From Craterostigma plantagineum (lineage: Eukaryota > Streptophyta > Magnoliopsida > Lamiales > Linderniaceae): 64,000 nt of DNA. The stretch is taken from positions 1,316,501-1,380,500 of the forward strand of contig JAPQWV010000123.1 in the NCBI GenBank assembly GCA_027422505.1, written 5' to 3'. Below the pieces are notes generated by a model. That model searched no databases. It worked only from the letters and a program-made list of their open reading frames with translations, and was not told where the DNA came from. Of this stretch, positions 11,833 to 24,271 are shown in pieces (position 1 is the stretch's first letter; the number at the start of each line of letters is the position of its first letter). The translations under genes and the position numbers were made by a program.

Positions 11833-14800
11833 AAAGGGGGAGGAGAAAATGATATGATAAAGAAAAAGATGACAAAAGAAGGTGGACAACGCACACGAGG
11901 AATGCTCAACGCACAAAAATAATATAGTCCAAAAGAACATGCCTTCCTATTTTTTGAAATCTTCTAGAAATCATTAAAAGGGGCATGGATCTTGCTGTGA
12001 ACTTCTCTATCGATAATCTCGTACACTCGCTAGAACGGCTAGAAAGAGGAACACCACGAAGTGAACTTCTCCAACGATAATCCGGTCTTACCGAGACAAC
12101 GAGAAGAGGAGCACGGCCTTGGGTTCAAATTCCACAACTGCGAACTTCATCGATAATCTCTGAAACCTCACTAGGAATTAAGAGAAAAGGAGCGCGGTAT
12201 CGGCCTGAGAACATAGAAGAACTTCGCCCTATATAACCTCTCAGCCTCGTAGGGAAGCGGAGTTTCAACCTTGAGCAAGTGCAGACTAAGACGAAGAAAA
12301 GATTAATAAAGGATGAGAATAACAAATGATAAGAGAAAAACGCCAAGAAGAAGGAGATCGGCGTAGTAAGGGAAGAAGATCCTTAAGTCCACAATTCCAA
12401 AATTATCCCTTCCTTCTAAGTCAAAACCTAAACTAAAACCCTTTACATTCTCTACGATTCTAAAACGACGGTCTTTCGCATAGGTGAAATGATTAAAAAT
12501 ACCTCGACCACAGGTAAATTGACTTAATTTTGCTTGTGTTGACTTGAGTGCTATAAATATAAAAATCCCAAGGTAAAAATAATTGAGTGCTAGAGTGAAC
12601 CTAGTGAGAGTTGTCGAAATGGATCATTCTATGAACTTAGGACTATTTAGTTTGACGACGGGACTTGACGGCATATGATCTTTTCAAGTGTCGTGCGAAA
12701 TTTAGGCGTGACAATGATCGTAGCAAAATAATCTGACCCCATAATATTAATCATATTAATATGCTTACGAAAAAAATTAATCAAAAAAATTATACATAAA
12801 AAAGATAAATATTCTGATCAATGGTAATTTGCATTTACACTTAAATGTTTAAATGCGATTTTACTCGTTTATGCTCATACCCTCGCGCAAAATTTTGAAT
12901 ACATGATTAGGGACCATGTATCTAAGAGAAATATTTTTTGCGCATTACCTGAAAATTGATTCCATGTGCTTTAGTGATTAATCAATTTTTGGTGCATCAT
13001 TTGAGGGGGAGCATTTACAAAAGTTATGCCTTGAATTCCAAATTATTTTGATGATCTTCCTCTAAGTGTTGCAGAAATAAAGAGGAGGATTCACGAGTTT
13101 ATCTCGACTTGGAGTACTCGGCAGTGGTACGAATGTTGGTTGGTTAAATATTTGGATCGGTAACGTGTTTTATGAATTTGAATTTAACCAATTTATCTCA
13201 AAAATATTTTTTTAGGGGAATCAAATAAAAACAAAATTGCTTCCAAAATTAACTTTAATATTTTCGACATCTGTTGCTTTAAGCATTGCAGATTTATAAA
13301 ATGTGAAGACGGAGCCAGATGTCATCAACCAGAATTACATGGAGTTAATTCCGTTTATTTTCTTACATAGGGGGAGCAATTATGTGATTTACTCGTATCC
13401 TTAGGATCAATCTGAAATACTAGAAAAACTTACCATCGAGAAATTCGGGCGAATTTTGCAATTTTCATTCCCAACTTCTCGAGCGAAAATTGATTTTGGG
13501 ACCAAGTTGTAATTTTGGCCTTCATATTGACGAGCGAAAATTAAACAGGAACCAAATGATTTTCGATCAAAATCGTCGAGCGAAAATTAAACAGTAACCA
13601 AACAAAATTTCTCGATCGTAAGTTTTTTGATCGTACACAGTTATGGGCCTAGAAATCGTTAAGTATCGTAAAACGTCTAATCAGCCCAATTGAACAAAAT
13701 CATTACTGGCAGTCGAAAATCCCTAAATACATGCTAAAACCCTCGATCGCAAAAATTCAACAACCAAATTTTCGTGCGAAAAAAAAAAAAAAAAAAAAAA
13801 ACTTTTTCTCTCAAAAGACGAACATCAAAACTCTTCAAATCTTCCTATTTTTCCTCTGATTTTCGTCTTTAGAAGGTAGATTTGACTTCTTTTAGGGATT
13901 ATAGTGAATTTAAACTTCATGTGCATCTGTATTTTGAAATATTTCACATGATTCTATGTTCATTTCTCGTCTGTCATATTCTGAGAACTCGAATGCTAAT
14001 TTGCAGTGTTTAAAGACCAATCTGTTAGCATAATCTAGGCTACAAATTGCACATTACGATAGTTTCGAAGTTTCTTCATGGTGTTAAGGGAGATTATTTT
14101 GATTTTCTGCGTTATTTGAGTTCGATTGAAGGAACGACTAAATCTGGGATTTTACCATTTGAAGGCGTCGAAGAACTTTTTCGCTCGCAAACAGTGTCAA
14201 TTGAATTACAATTGTTCTACTGTTTGTACTGTAAAAGTTTTTCGATCGCTAAATTTTTAATTTAGCCGTTACGAAAGATAACGTAGATTGAAAAATAATT
14301 ACAATCGAGAAATTGAATTTGGATTTTATGCGAGTGAAAATATTACTGAACGAAATAGATATAATAGGTGCAAAATAAGTTTCGAGCGCAAAACTTACGA
14401 TCGCAAACAGTAATTTCGATTCAATTTCATTCTCGGTCGAGAATTTTAGCGGAGATAAAACTAATTTTTCGACAATAAAATTTCTCTATCGCAAACATGC
14501 ACAATGATGATTTTTATCGATCGAAAGTTTTCTCGGCGAGTCACCAAGTTTCTCGCTGTCAATTTTCTCGATCGTAAAATTTCATAGCGAAAAACTATTT
14601 TAAAATCAAAATGCCTTCTCGCCCGATAACTTTCACTGCGAAAAATTTCATTCACGCGCAAAAAAATTCTTCGTAAATTTACTCAGAAATCTCATTTATC
14701 CATCGTAAATTTACGCGGAAATTTTTCTCGATCGTAAAATTTCTCGACTACAGTATCATATCTTAAGTTCAAAAACTTAGAAAATTTTCTAAGTCCTTTT

Positions 14801-15024
14801 AGCTGTAGCTTTTAATAGCGAATAAAATTTTTCGATCGCAAATTAAATCGGAGAATTGCATTTAAAATTTGCAATAAGGCAATTCAATTGAGAACTTTAA
14901 TTCTCGCACGATAAAAAGCACGAAGTGAACAGTGCTTACAACACTTAGAAGAATTTCGACTGAACCTCTATGAGACTAACATACTTATGTCCAAATAAAA
15001 TTATCTATTCAAAATTCACTTTGT
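11833..15024 (+). other. Non-coding 3' internal region of a second Sirevirus-like element (probable)
   Basis: No gene is supported here. Polypurine motifs recur at 11833-11843 (AAAGGGGGAGG), 13003-13012 (GAGGGGGAGC) and 13369-13377 (AGGGGGAGC), as in 1-2158, and the region leads toward the LTR at 16533. A GGCGTGACA at 12705-12713 could be the 3' end of an unrelated chromovirus LTR fragment (11833-12713), but no matching start or PBS was found. From about 13430 to 14900 there is a dense array of CTCGATCG/TCGAGCG words in A/T-rich DNA, and a 20-plus run of A sits at about 13780-13801 before a promoter-leader-like segment. Confidence 0.4.
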
Positions 15025-16500
15025 ATGATCTATGTGCAAATTTCATATTATCAATTACGCATATTTCAACCATGTTATGACTTGATACACAACCCACTCG
15101 CAAACTCCTCAATCCTCATCAACCCATATACCATTCCCATCACCCAGCTCCACGATATTCTTTTCGCCCACCTCATCGGCCTTCCCACCAGAACGCCTGA
15201 GGAAGAATCCCTCTACAGGTGACTCGTGGACCCTCCTGAGCCACCCACTCAAGCATGCCAAGGTCAAAGCTCCTGCACCCGGCGTCGACATGACGATCCA
15301 GACGATCAGGATCGTCATGAGGTGGAGAAACGGCCAAGGACCTCATCAAGTGACCAAGGCGAAGGTCAAGGACAAGGCGCAGGCGCAACTCAGACAAGCG
15401 GTGGAGCCGGCAAACTCAAACCACCACCCAAACTATCCAGACAACCCATACCACGCACCGTACCACCACTCTAACCCATATAGACCCACCATCCTTCAGC
15501 CTAAGGATGCCTCCGCCCACACCAATGAACCTCAGAAGCCCTTGCTTTCGGAAGAAGAAGCAAGTGCCGCTATACTCATGGCCTTGGCACAGACCCAAGC
15601 TACGCCCTCAATAGCTAGACCAACCGGGTTCATCAGGACACGACGTCAATCCACATGAGTTCCTTGACAAGTACATATTTGAAGGACAGTGGATGACCCA
15701 TTCCATGCCCGAGGAGCATCAGAGCAACGACTTAAGGACGTTTGGCAGTTCCTACAGCAAGCTTCGGTGGACCTCGTTTTGCTAGAAGACGAAGAGCTTC
15801 AGGAAGGGGAAGATCACGAACAAGACCCCACAGGGCTTCCCGATATGCCAGCTACTCAGCGTCTACTGTGCAAATGGCGATCTTCCAACACCTCACTACT
15901 CAATCCAGCGAGTAGATAGAACTCGAGAAGAACTGAGTGAGAGCGACCTACCGTATCTCCCCGCTGAAGAGGTGTACAACCTATACCAGCTATATGTGGA
16001 GAAGTACAAAGGTCCTCAAGGCTTCATCAAGAAAGAAGGTCTCGAGGGACTCTACCGGTTCATGATTCGCCAAGTCAAGTACTTCGCCACACATAAGCTT
16101 CAGATGGCTCTGGAGAGCAACATCAAGAAGGTCAACATGACCGCCCCGCTCAACAAAGGACCTGAGATCGAAGGGCTTCCCAACAATTATGTGCACATCA
16201 GTTCAGTCATTGGCATCACCTACCAAAATCCGATCGCGAAGATGACTAGGATGATGCTGAAGACTGAGATCCACAAGTTCTGTGATGGGACGCTCAAGGT
16301 CATCAGGAGGAACATAGAGCAGAGGTAGGAAGAAATCAACCGAGAGACGATGCTGAGGATTCATCGGTTTGTGAGAGAACAACCGCTCCTGATGGAATTG
16401 ATGACATCGAGGAGCGCCTGAAACTGCGGGAAACACTCAGGAATTTTGAGTATGCGCTGGGCTTGCGCAGGTCATACTACGCCCGACGAGGACAGACAGC
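15025..16500 (+). pseudogene. Degenerate coding region upstream of the 3' LTR (third-ORF or env-like position), family not recognised
   Basis: Several overlapping plus-strand frames look like one coding region broken by frameshifts. A first block (15025-15222) contains HDILFAHLIGLPTRTPEEE. A low-complexity middle rich in Pro, Gln and Arg/Lys (about 15230-15660) ends in LLSEEEASAAILMALAQTQ. A last block (15972-16328) of 118 aa contains VYNLYQLYVEKYKGPQGF, several basic residues and ILVG-rich stretches, and the frame can be followed to about 16500 past a TAG. The position between pol and the 3' LTR matches the extra ORF of Sireviruses or other env-like ORFs, but I see no signal peptide or membrane anchor and I do not recognise the family. 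It could also be captured host sequence. Confidence 0.4.
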
Positions 16501-16520
16501 AGGGAAGAGAAATCAAGCAC

Positions 16521-16531
16521 AAAGGAGGAGA
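16521..16531 (+). other. Polypurine tract of the second Sirevirus-like element
   Basis: AAAGGAGGAGA, directly before the LTR that starts at 16533. Its place and orientation show that 16533-16881 is a 3' LTR of a plus-strand element. Confidence 0.7.
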
Positions 16532-16532
16532 T

Positions 16533-16881
16533 TGTAGAATATCAATATTAGTTGTGCTTTGATTTAATTAGCTGTTCTTGTAATTAGGGGTGTTGGTATT
16601 AGTCCTCAGTTTAGGACTTGGTTTGTAATTTATACCAAGTATGTTTGGTATAAATAGATGTACAAACAATGAGCTTAATAGAGAAAATTAGTCAATTGAT
16701 CCAAAAGGCTTGCAAATCCAATTCTAGAGGGAAAAAATCGGAAATTATTCTCTCACTACTCGAATTCTCTCTCGTGTACTTCATTGGAAGGTTTTCAATC
16801 GAAATTATTTTCTACAATTCTAATCGATTTCCTCAGAATTTGAGTCTAGGATCATAGGAGTTGATAATCTAGGACCTAACA
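16533..16881 (+). repeat. LTR, family X, plus-strand copy (3' LTR)
   Basis: Starts TGTAGAATATC and ends GGACCTAACA (349 bp). A TATA-like GTATAAATAG lies at 16648-16657. The same LTR occurs on the minus strand at 24272-24621, with clear similarity along its whole length (shared TTGTGCTTTGATT, CTTGTAATTAGGGG and CAATTGATCC). Downstream there is no TGGTATCAG primer site, which agrees with a 3' LTR. Confidence 0.82.
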
Positions 16882-17505
16882 AAAACAGTGAGGATTCTCC
16901 CGAGGTTAGACCTTTAAATATCAAGTGAGTAAAGGGGCTAGGCTCCTATCTTCTATCAAGTCCAAAAATGTTACGACTTAGGGGTACGGTTGCGGTTGAC
17001 CGAGTTACGGCACCAAAACCCTCGCCTTTGCATGAATAGGTTTGGATGCAATTATGAATTGCCGCTCACTAACCACTCTTCACCCTCTAATAAAGAGTTA
17101 TCCTACAGGGGATGAAGTTCACGGAAAAGTGAAAGGTGAGCAGGACGTTGATACGTTGCACTTAGACAGTCATTCCCAATATGTTCCGAGTTACGGCTGA
17201 GGAACCCTGGCTGAGACGAAGATGTTGAATCTTCTGTGGGACAAAAACGTGTGGGGCACGACCTCGTTTAACCAAACGAGGCAATAAGCTGTTTAGTTGA
17301 GGCTAGTTTGTTGTGGCGCGAGGAACTCAACGCCACTATGAAACCACTCAACAAGGTTTCCGAAATGCCTACCGGGAGAAAGGGTTTCGAGAAAAATAGT
17401 GGGAGACAGACAAAAATTTGAAGTCCTAATTTAGTCTGATTAAACACAACAAATCCTAACTATCTGTTTATTTTCTGCACTTTATTTTCTTCTCTATTAG
17501 TTACG

Positions 17506-20500
17506 ATGACAATCCCATTAATTACGCTCTTGGAGAAACATTGTTTGGTGGGACCTAACTATGTGGACTGGCCCAGAAATTTGAGGATCATCCTCAAATT
17601 AGCGATACTGGATTATGTCTTGGATATTATGGAGCCAAAATTGCCCACAGCTGAATCCACTAATGAGGAGATTGTACTCCATTATAAGTGGGTTAAAGAT
17701 TCAACGAAGGTGCTTGCCTACATGCTTGTTGCGACTTCTAGGTCCAAGGGATCGAAGAAGAAGTCGAACAAGACAGGCGTGGCCAAGGGTAGAGTCGACA
17801 AGAAGATGAAGACCAACAATGTTGAAATGTCGGGCGCAAAGCCCACGGATAAGTGCCTCCTTTGCCAGCAGCTGGGCCATTGGAAACGTGAATGTTCGAA
17901 GCTGGAGGCGTCCGACGCCTTAGGAAAACAATTACTTTTTGAAGCTAATTTTTTGCGTATTCTACTTCGTGGATACTTGATGCAAGTGCTAGTTCCCACA
18001 TTTATGTTTTGAACCAAGGTATAAAACGAAGTAGGAAGCTTCGAACTGGCGAGGTCTCGATCAACGTAGGTAGTGGACATAGTGTACCAGCTACACACAT
18101 GGGATCGAAGACATTAGTCTTATCGTCCATTGTTTCGAACTTTCTGACGTTTTGGTTTTGCCCAAGGGGCTTAAAAACATTATTTCGATTCCTGTTTTGA
18201 GCAGACTGGGTTATGAGTTTCGATTCATTGATAATGTTTGTCATATTTATTTTAGAAATGAAAATTTTGTGCGATGTGATTAAATGGTTTATATTACGTC
18301 AACTTAAAAGACAATGTAAAAAACTGTAAATGCAATCACCAAATCATCGACTGGGTCAAACGACCAATACATGTGACACCTACGACTAGGTCACGCAGCA
18401 GAAGCAAAGATTGAACAGATGGAAAAGGACGGTCTGATTAGCACAGTGCGAACATGCCCGATTCCTACCTGTCAGTCTTGTATCTTAGGAAAAATGACTA
18501 AGTCGCCCTTCACATGGACTTTCACAAGGCCAAAGAAGTGTTGGTTTTGATCCACACTGACGTATGCGGACCATTTAAAGTAACAGCCCGAGGTAATTGC
18601 CGCTACATCATAACGGTCATGGACGATTTCTCCCGTTACAGGAATGTCTATTTGATGAGACAAAAGTCCGAAGCTTTTGAAATGTTCAAAGAGTATAAAG
18701 CATTAGTGGAGAATCAAACTGGCAAGTTCATTAAAGCCGTTCGGTCAGATCGAGGCGGCGAATACATGAGCCTAGAGTTTGATGCATTCCTTAGAGAAAA
18801 TGGCGTCATCATACAGTTTTCCCCGCCAGGCACGCCGCAATTGAATGGCGTGGCCTAACGGAGAAACTGAACGCTTTTAGATATGGTTTGGTCGATGATA
18901 AGTTACACAGGTCTCCCCATTCTGATGTGGGGATATGCCTTAGAAACAGCGGCCCATATCTTTAACAGGTACCTACCCGCTCTGCCGATAGAATTCCTTA
19001 GGAGGCTTGGCATAATCGTAAGGCGAGTCTGAATCACTTCAGGGTCTGGAGTTGCCTCGCCTTTGTGAAAAAGTTGATGGCAGATAAGCTTGAATCAAGA
19101 TCATTAATGGCGAGATTCGTCGGATACCCTGAGGACTCAATGGGGTATTACTTCTACGTCCCAGATGAACACAAAGTGTTCGTCACTTTACGCGCTACGT
19201 TCTTGGAGGAAGAATTCGTAGGCGAAGGTGGTAAAGGATGAGAAATAACTCTAAGAGAGTTAGAGGATGAATCAACTCCTATTCCAGAGTCGTTAGATGA
19301 CGTTCCAGAAAACTCGGCTCAGCCGCAATATCGCGGGTCCAGTAGGATATCTCATATGCCTGAGAGATATGGTATGGTACACGTCGAGCATGGGAATGTT
19401 GCGACTGAGGGATGCGTCGGGGACGATCCCATCACCTACGACCAGGTAATTGCAGGTACAGACTCCCTCAAGTGGCTTGAGGCTATGCAGGCCGAAATGG
19501 ACTCGATGCACACAAACCAGGTTTGGACTCTTGTAGACCTGCTTAATGGTTTTAGACAAATTGGCAATAAATGGATCTACAAGAAAAAGATTGGATCTGA
19601 TGGACAGGTGGAGACGTAAAAGCTAGGCTTGTAGCAAAAGGGTATATTCAGAAAGAGGGAATTGACTATGAGGAAACCTTTTCACCTGTCGCAATGATAA
19701 AGTCCATTTGAATCATGCTTGCGATAGCAGCACACTGTGACTATGAGATCTGGTAGATGGATGCATAGACCGCTTTCCTGAATGGATTCCTCCAGGATGA
19801 AATCTATATGGAGCAGCCCAAAGGTTTTATGTCAGGCAGATGCTCGAAAAGTGTGCAAACTGAATCGGTCAATTTATGGACTGAAACAGGCTTCAAGGAG
19901 TTGGAATCTTCGGTTCGATGAAATAGTTAAGAACTATGGTTTCATAAAGAATGAAGATGAGCCATGTGTTTACAGAAAGACCCGTGGGAGTAAGGTGTGG
20001 TTTCTAGTATTGTACGTAGATGACATCCTTTTGATGGGAAACGACAGTGGAATGCTCTCAGAGGTCAAAGCTTGGCTTTCGAAAAAATTCTCCATGAAAG
20101 AGCAGGGAGAAGCGAGCTATATTCTAGGAATTCGCCAACCTAGAGATAGGACCTGAGATGGACTAAAGACTTGATATTGATTTATGGCTTAGGAGAATTA
20201 GAAGTAGATTGATATACAGATTCGTACTTCCATTCAGATGTGGATGACCGAAAGTCTACTTCGAATTTTGTCTTTACGCTCAATGGTGGGGCAGAGTGTT
20301 GGAAAAGTCCCAAGCAAAGCACGATGGCAGATTCCACCACTGAGACGGAGTACATCACAGCTTCATAAGCTGGCAAGGAGGGTGTTTGGATACGCAAGTT
20401 TATGGAGGAACTACAGGTGGTACCTAGCATCGTGGATCGCCCACTGCCATTGTGGTGCGACAACAGCGGGGCTATTGCACAAGCTAAAGAACCACATGCT

Positions 20501-20677
20501 CACAGTAAATCCAAACACATAGAGAGAAAATACCACGTGCTATGTGGATTTGTTGAAAATATCTCGATTGCCATGCATAAAATCACCTCTATAGAGAATG
20601 CAGCGGACCCGTTCACGAAGCCACTACCACAGACAGTGCTCGATCGACACCTGGATAGAGTGGGGTTAAAGATATGA
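17506..20677 (+). pseudogene. Copia gag-pol remnant (gag, PR, IN, RT, RNase H)
   Basis: Gag starts at 17506 (MTIPLITLLEKHCLVG) and holds a CCHC knuckle CLLCQQLGHWKREC, but is far shorter than an intact gag (internal deletion). A protease remnant (SASSH instead of the usual DSGASSH type) is near 17970. The pre-integrase box HLRLGHAAEAKIEQM and the Cys pair of the IN zinc domain are at about 18370-18500. The IN core (18514-18858) has IHTDVCGPF and VRSDRGGEY, but the codon for the third acidic residue in the NGVAE box is TAA. RT parts lie at 19356-19619 and 19782-20156 with YVDDIL present. RNase H (20402-20677) has CDNSGAIAQAKEP and ADPFTKPLPQ. Many stops and shifts make it non-functional. Confidence 0.9.
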
Positions 20678-20707
20678 TAGTGCGTGGCATTAGTGCAAGT
20701 GGAAGAT

Positions 20708-21650
20708 TGTTGAGGTATATGCCCTAGATGTCGTACGAGGACTGGGAGTACGAGGGTAATTTGGTAAATGTGTAGTGTTAGTGATGTAATTTGATTACTT
20801 TTATTAATGGAATGATAATATTCAGAAATAATTTATTATTCGATAAATAAATTAAATGGCAAATTATTAATTAGTCTAAAGATTTCACCTTGCAGTCTGG
20901 GTGAATAAGACAAATTAATAAAACCCAAATATTGGCAGTTCAGTTACTAATTCTGTGGGGATAGAGAAATAATCCACAAATCTAAGTCTCCAGTAAGGTG
21001 ACTGGATTGACAAGTACGACTAGTTTGTCGATGGGTCCAATACGGTTGTGATAACCGTTCACTTAGGAAGTGGGAGCCCATGACAATGATACAAGATTAA
21101 TCAGGGGATTATATGTATTTGGACACTGAGTCGTAATCAAATGATCACACACTTGGATTGTCCTTGATCGATCGATTGACTATAGTAGTATGCGTGAACC
21201 TTAGACGAAAGAGTTAACTTGGGGTTAGTTTGAGGTATTGACTTGTCACTAGTTTGCTAGGCCCGTCTTGCCGGTGGCATGGGTCAGTGGAGAATGCGGT
21301 CTTGACTTTTTGATGCAATTGCCGGTTGAGCTGCGGAGTGGGAATTACGGTCTCGATTAATTCGAGGTTACCGTCTTATGGCAAGTTTAATGTGCAGGAA
21401 TTTATCCAAGTCTCTAGCCAGAACATAAAACTAACTCGCGATAGTCGTGCAGGGCAGTGTAGGTATTTTCACCGACATAAACGACATATAGTCGAGTTCT
21501 GTAAGTTTGACTATGCATGACTTTCACTTGACCGGGACAAACGTAAAAGGTTTATACGTATGACGAAAATCTACACTCGGTTCGTGGATTATGGTTAGAT
21601 CAAATTCGTACTCAACTTGGGATCTGTTCGGTACCACGTGGCTAGCTAGG
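20708..21650 (+). repeat. 3' LTR of the Angela-like copia (right end uncertain)
   Basis: Begins TGTTGAGGTATATGCCCTAG right after a short purine run (AAGTGGAAGA), a start typical of Angela-type copia LTRs. The body has themes (GGGATTA, TAGGCCCGTCTTG, GTCGTAATCAAATGATC) that recur in reverse in the copia LTR at 39424-41547, which fits the same lineage. No clear CA end was seen before the next element. Confidence 0.6.
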
Positions 21651-21832
21651 TGGTTTTGGATTAGGAGAAGATATCTTTTCTTTCTTCACGCTTTTCAGAA
21701 CGATGTTATCTTTTGAGGGAGATGCGTGAGAAATGGTTTGTGAGATGGATGAAGCTTTGAGATTGTCCATCTCTTTCAGGAACATTTTCTTTTCAGCTTC
21801 AAAATTCTATCGTTCTTTTTCCAGTGAGGCTC

Positions 21833-23830
21833 TTAACCCTTATATTTTCCTACCGATAGAAGGTATATAGAGAGAATTTTCAGAATGGTGATGTTGCACT
21901 TCCTCCGATTAGAAAGATCTTCGAGAAGATAAATTGACTCAAAGCTCCACGGCTTGGGAAGTTTTTTAGTTTTGTAGCTTTGATTCAATTCGGTGTATGA
22001 AAAGGAGATTTCAGCCCTAGTCTTGGCTTTTCTCTTAGCTTCCTCTAACTTGTTGATTTCTTTTGCATTAGTAATAACCACAAGAGAGGCTAGTCCTAGA
22101 CCCATGTACTTGACATCATAGAGTTGTTTGCGCAACTTTCTTCAAGTGACGTGAATTCTCGAAGCCTAAGCCAAAATTATAATCATAAAATTCTAAGTCC
22201 TTAGGTTGATTAAATAATATAGTCTGATCAGTTTGACCCCTTTTTACAAGACGATCTTCTAATTCTTTAATCTTAGTGTATAGCCTCTTACGTTCAGTGT
22301 CTAAGGTAGCATTGTTAATTAAAGCGGTGCTCTTTTCGGCTTGACAGGCATCTGGACTCTTCCATAATTCACTAATATTAGAATTTGACTTAGCTAATTC
22401 ATCTTCGAGACTAGTGACCTTCTTAGTTGCGGCTTCAAGTCTACTTTTAAGAAGGCTCTTCTCATCTAAGTTCCTAAGTAGAAATTTGTGGTTATTGTCT
22501 AGCATGTCTTCTATTTCCTTTACCATCGAACTATGCTTTTCTAATGGAACATGCATAGTTTCATAGGATTGGAGTCTCTTACTTAATTCATCTATTTTGA
22601 GACTAGAGCTCCTGACATTTTCTTTGATACTACCAATGGTTTCCTGAGACTTAAGAAGCTTTTTCTCTACTTTTATTCCTTGTTTCTGCTTAAGTACCAT
22701 GTTAGCAAATTTCGGATTTAATTCAGCTAGCAGGTCATAATGTGTAGAGTCAGTGGTTACTACCTCTTGAGATGATGAGGATGCGTTGTCGTCGTCCATC
22801 TCCGTGGAAGTTCCATCTTCCTTTTCATCCTCGAGGCGTTAGAATCTGAGCTGTCCTCTAGCCAATGGTCCTGTTCAGCCTTTAGAGCTACTCCAACTTC
22901 CTTGAAGCTTCCTAGAGTAGTAGTTAGCATCCTTCTTTGAAAGGGTGCACTCTCGGGCAAAATGACCATCTTTTCCACAGTCAAAACACTTAAGTTTGTC
23001 TTTTGAAGTTGCAGCTTTTGAGGACTCAGTTGGCTTCTCTTTATTCTTCAAGCTTGTAGTACGTAGACGATTAGCAGAAGATGACGACTTCTTCTAGAAG
23101 TATTTCTTCGTCATCATTTTGGCGACTAAGGCCAACTGTTTCCCAAATTCTTTGATTTCAGAGGGAAGTTCTGACTCCGATGTTTCCTCGTCCTCTGAAG
23201 AGCTAGGAAGCTTGACCTGCTTTTCCTGGCGTGAGTGGGAGCTCCTCTTCTATGATACTAGAGCTATGGAGTCCTCGGCCTGTTTGTCCTTTTCCTCTTT
23301 TTGTATCTCGCCGATGTCTTCTTCATGTTGTGCGAGGTTTTCAAAAACAGCATGAATATCCATCTCATCCAAGTCTTTATTCTGTCGGAGTTGAGTGGAT
23401 ATCTTTTTCCATTCTGTGGGTAGTGATGACAGAAACCGAATATTAATCTCCATATTCGTCTTTTTGATGTCAATGTTTCTCATTTCATTGAGAAGGGTGA
23501 GGTACCGCAGATAAAGATCATGTAAGCTCTCCTCATTCTTGGCTTTGAAGGAATCATACGCCGTTAGTATGTTAGCCTTCTTGGCCTTGACGCCTACTTC
23601 GGTTCTATCATCCTCTCCAGTTCATCCCAAATCCCTTTAGTCGCTAGAAGGCTATCTATTTGCCTGTAGATATCGTTGGGGATGCCCTGCATTAGTGTGT
23701 TCTTGGCTATCAGATCTGCCTTCGCTCTTGTTTTCTCAGCATCGTCGTATTCGCTAGGAAGCTTCACTCGCCTAGTGGGCTCGAGTGGAGTATTATTCGA
23801 GCTATCACCTTCTTGATTTACAAAAAATAC
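21833..23830 (-). pseudogene. Copia-type gag with CCHC knuckle and coiled coil, broken
   Basis: From about 23830 leftward the minus strand reads LPSEYDDAEKTRAKADLIA and GIWDELERMIE, the UBN2-type copia gag. After a shift it continues at 23483-23250 (MRNIDIKKTNMEINIRFLSS). The CCHC knuckle CFDCGKDGHFAREC is at about 22990-22935. A 227-aa open stretch (22799-22116) has many heptads of Leu, Lys and Glu (for example KIDELSKRLQSYE), a probable coiled coil. A further 100-aa stretch (22135-21833) follows in another frame. The N-terminal start of gag is not seen, and frameshifts separate all blocks. It would form the particle shell and bind element RNA if intact. Confidence 0.8.
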
Positions 23831-24260
23831 ACTGGTCCCTCAAAGAGTGATTTAAGCAACTAAAATTGCTTAAACACGTATTAGGCAGTAAAATTGCAGG
23901 CAATTGCTCGAAATCAACTACAGTCTACGCACAATCATGCAATTAAACACGTCATGAAGCAAAATATATAAAATTTTAGCAAAATCAGTACGTGTTCAAG
24001 TAGTTCTTCGTGCGAACAGTGACTTCACAAATTCAATCTATTTTGCTTAATTGACGTTCTAAACTTTACCGATCTAATCATAAATGATTTCTAGCACTTA
24101 ATCGAGCACGTAAACGACAAATTCAAGTCAAATAATCACATAATTAAGCTATCAGATCAAAATAATTTTCGCGCCGAAACTGTTATTCGCACGTAACAGT
24201 TTCAAAATTAAATTTCGATCCAAATTCTAACAATCTTGATTCAAACAGAACGAATCTACT

Positions 24261-24271
24261 CCGATACCAAT
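24261..24271 (-). other. Primer-binding site of the family-X element
   Basis: Minus strand reads TGGTATCGGAG next to the LTR end. It is one base off the usual TGGTATCAGAG (initiator tRNA-Met), so it marks 24272-24621 as a 5' LTR. Confidence 0.75.

Larger units (their letters stand above)
16882..21650 (+). mobile_element. Angela-like Ty1/copia retrotransposon, 5' LTR missing, internal region broken
   Basis: Leader (16882-17505), then gag, protease remnant, integrase, RT and RNase H in copia order, then a 3' LTR starting at 20708. No 5' LTR or PBS was found: the leader starts right after the family-X LTR, so the element is truncated or joined to it by rearrangement. The right end is lost near 21650-21700, where minus-strand gag sequence of another element begins. 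Boundaries at both ends are approximate. Confidence 0.8.

Noticed and set aside
12125..12346. 73-aa minus-strand frame
   Set aside because: No motif; lies in repeat-like DNA with GAACTTC...CGATAATC words.
11833..12713. Complete chromovirus solo LTR ending GGCGTGACA
   Set aside because: No matching TG start or target duplication could be found, so only the possible end is mentioned.
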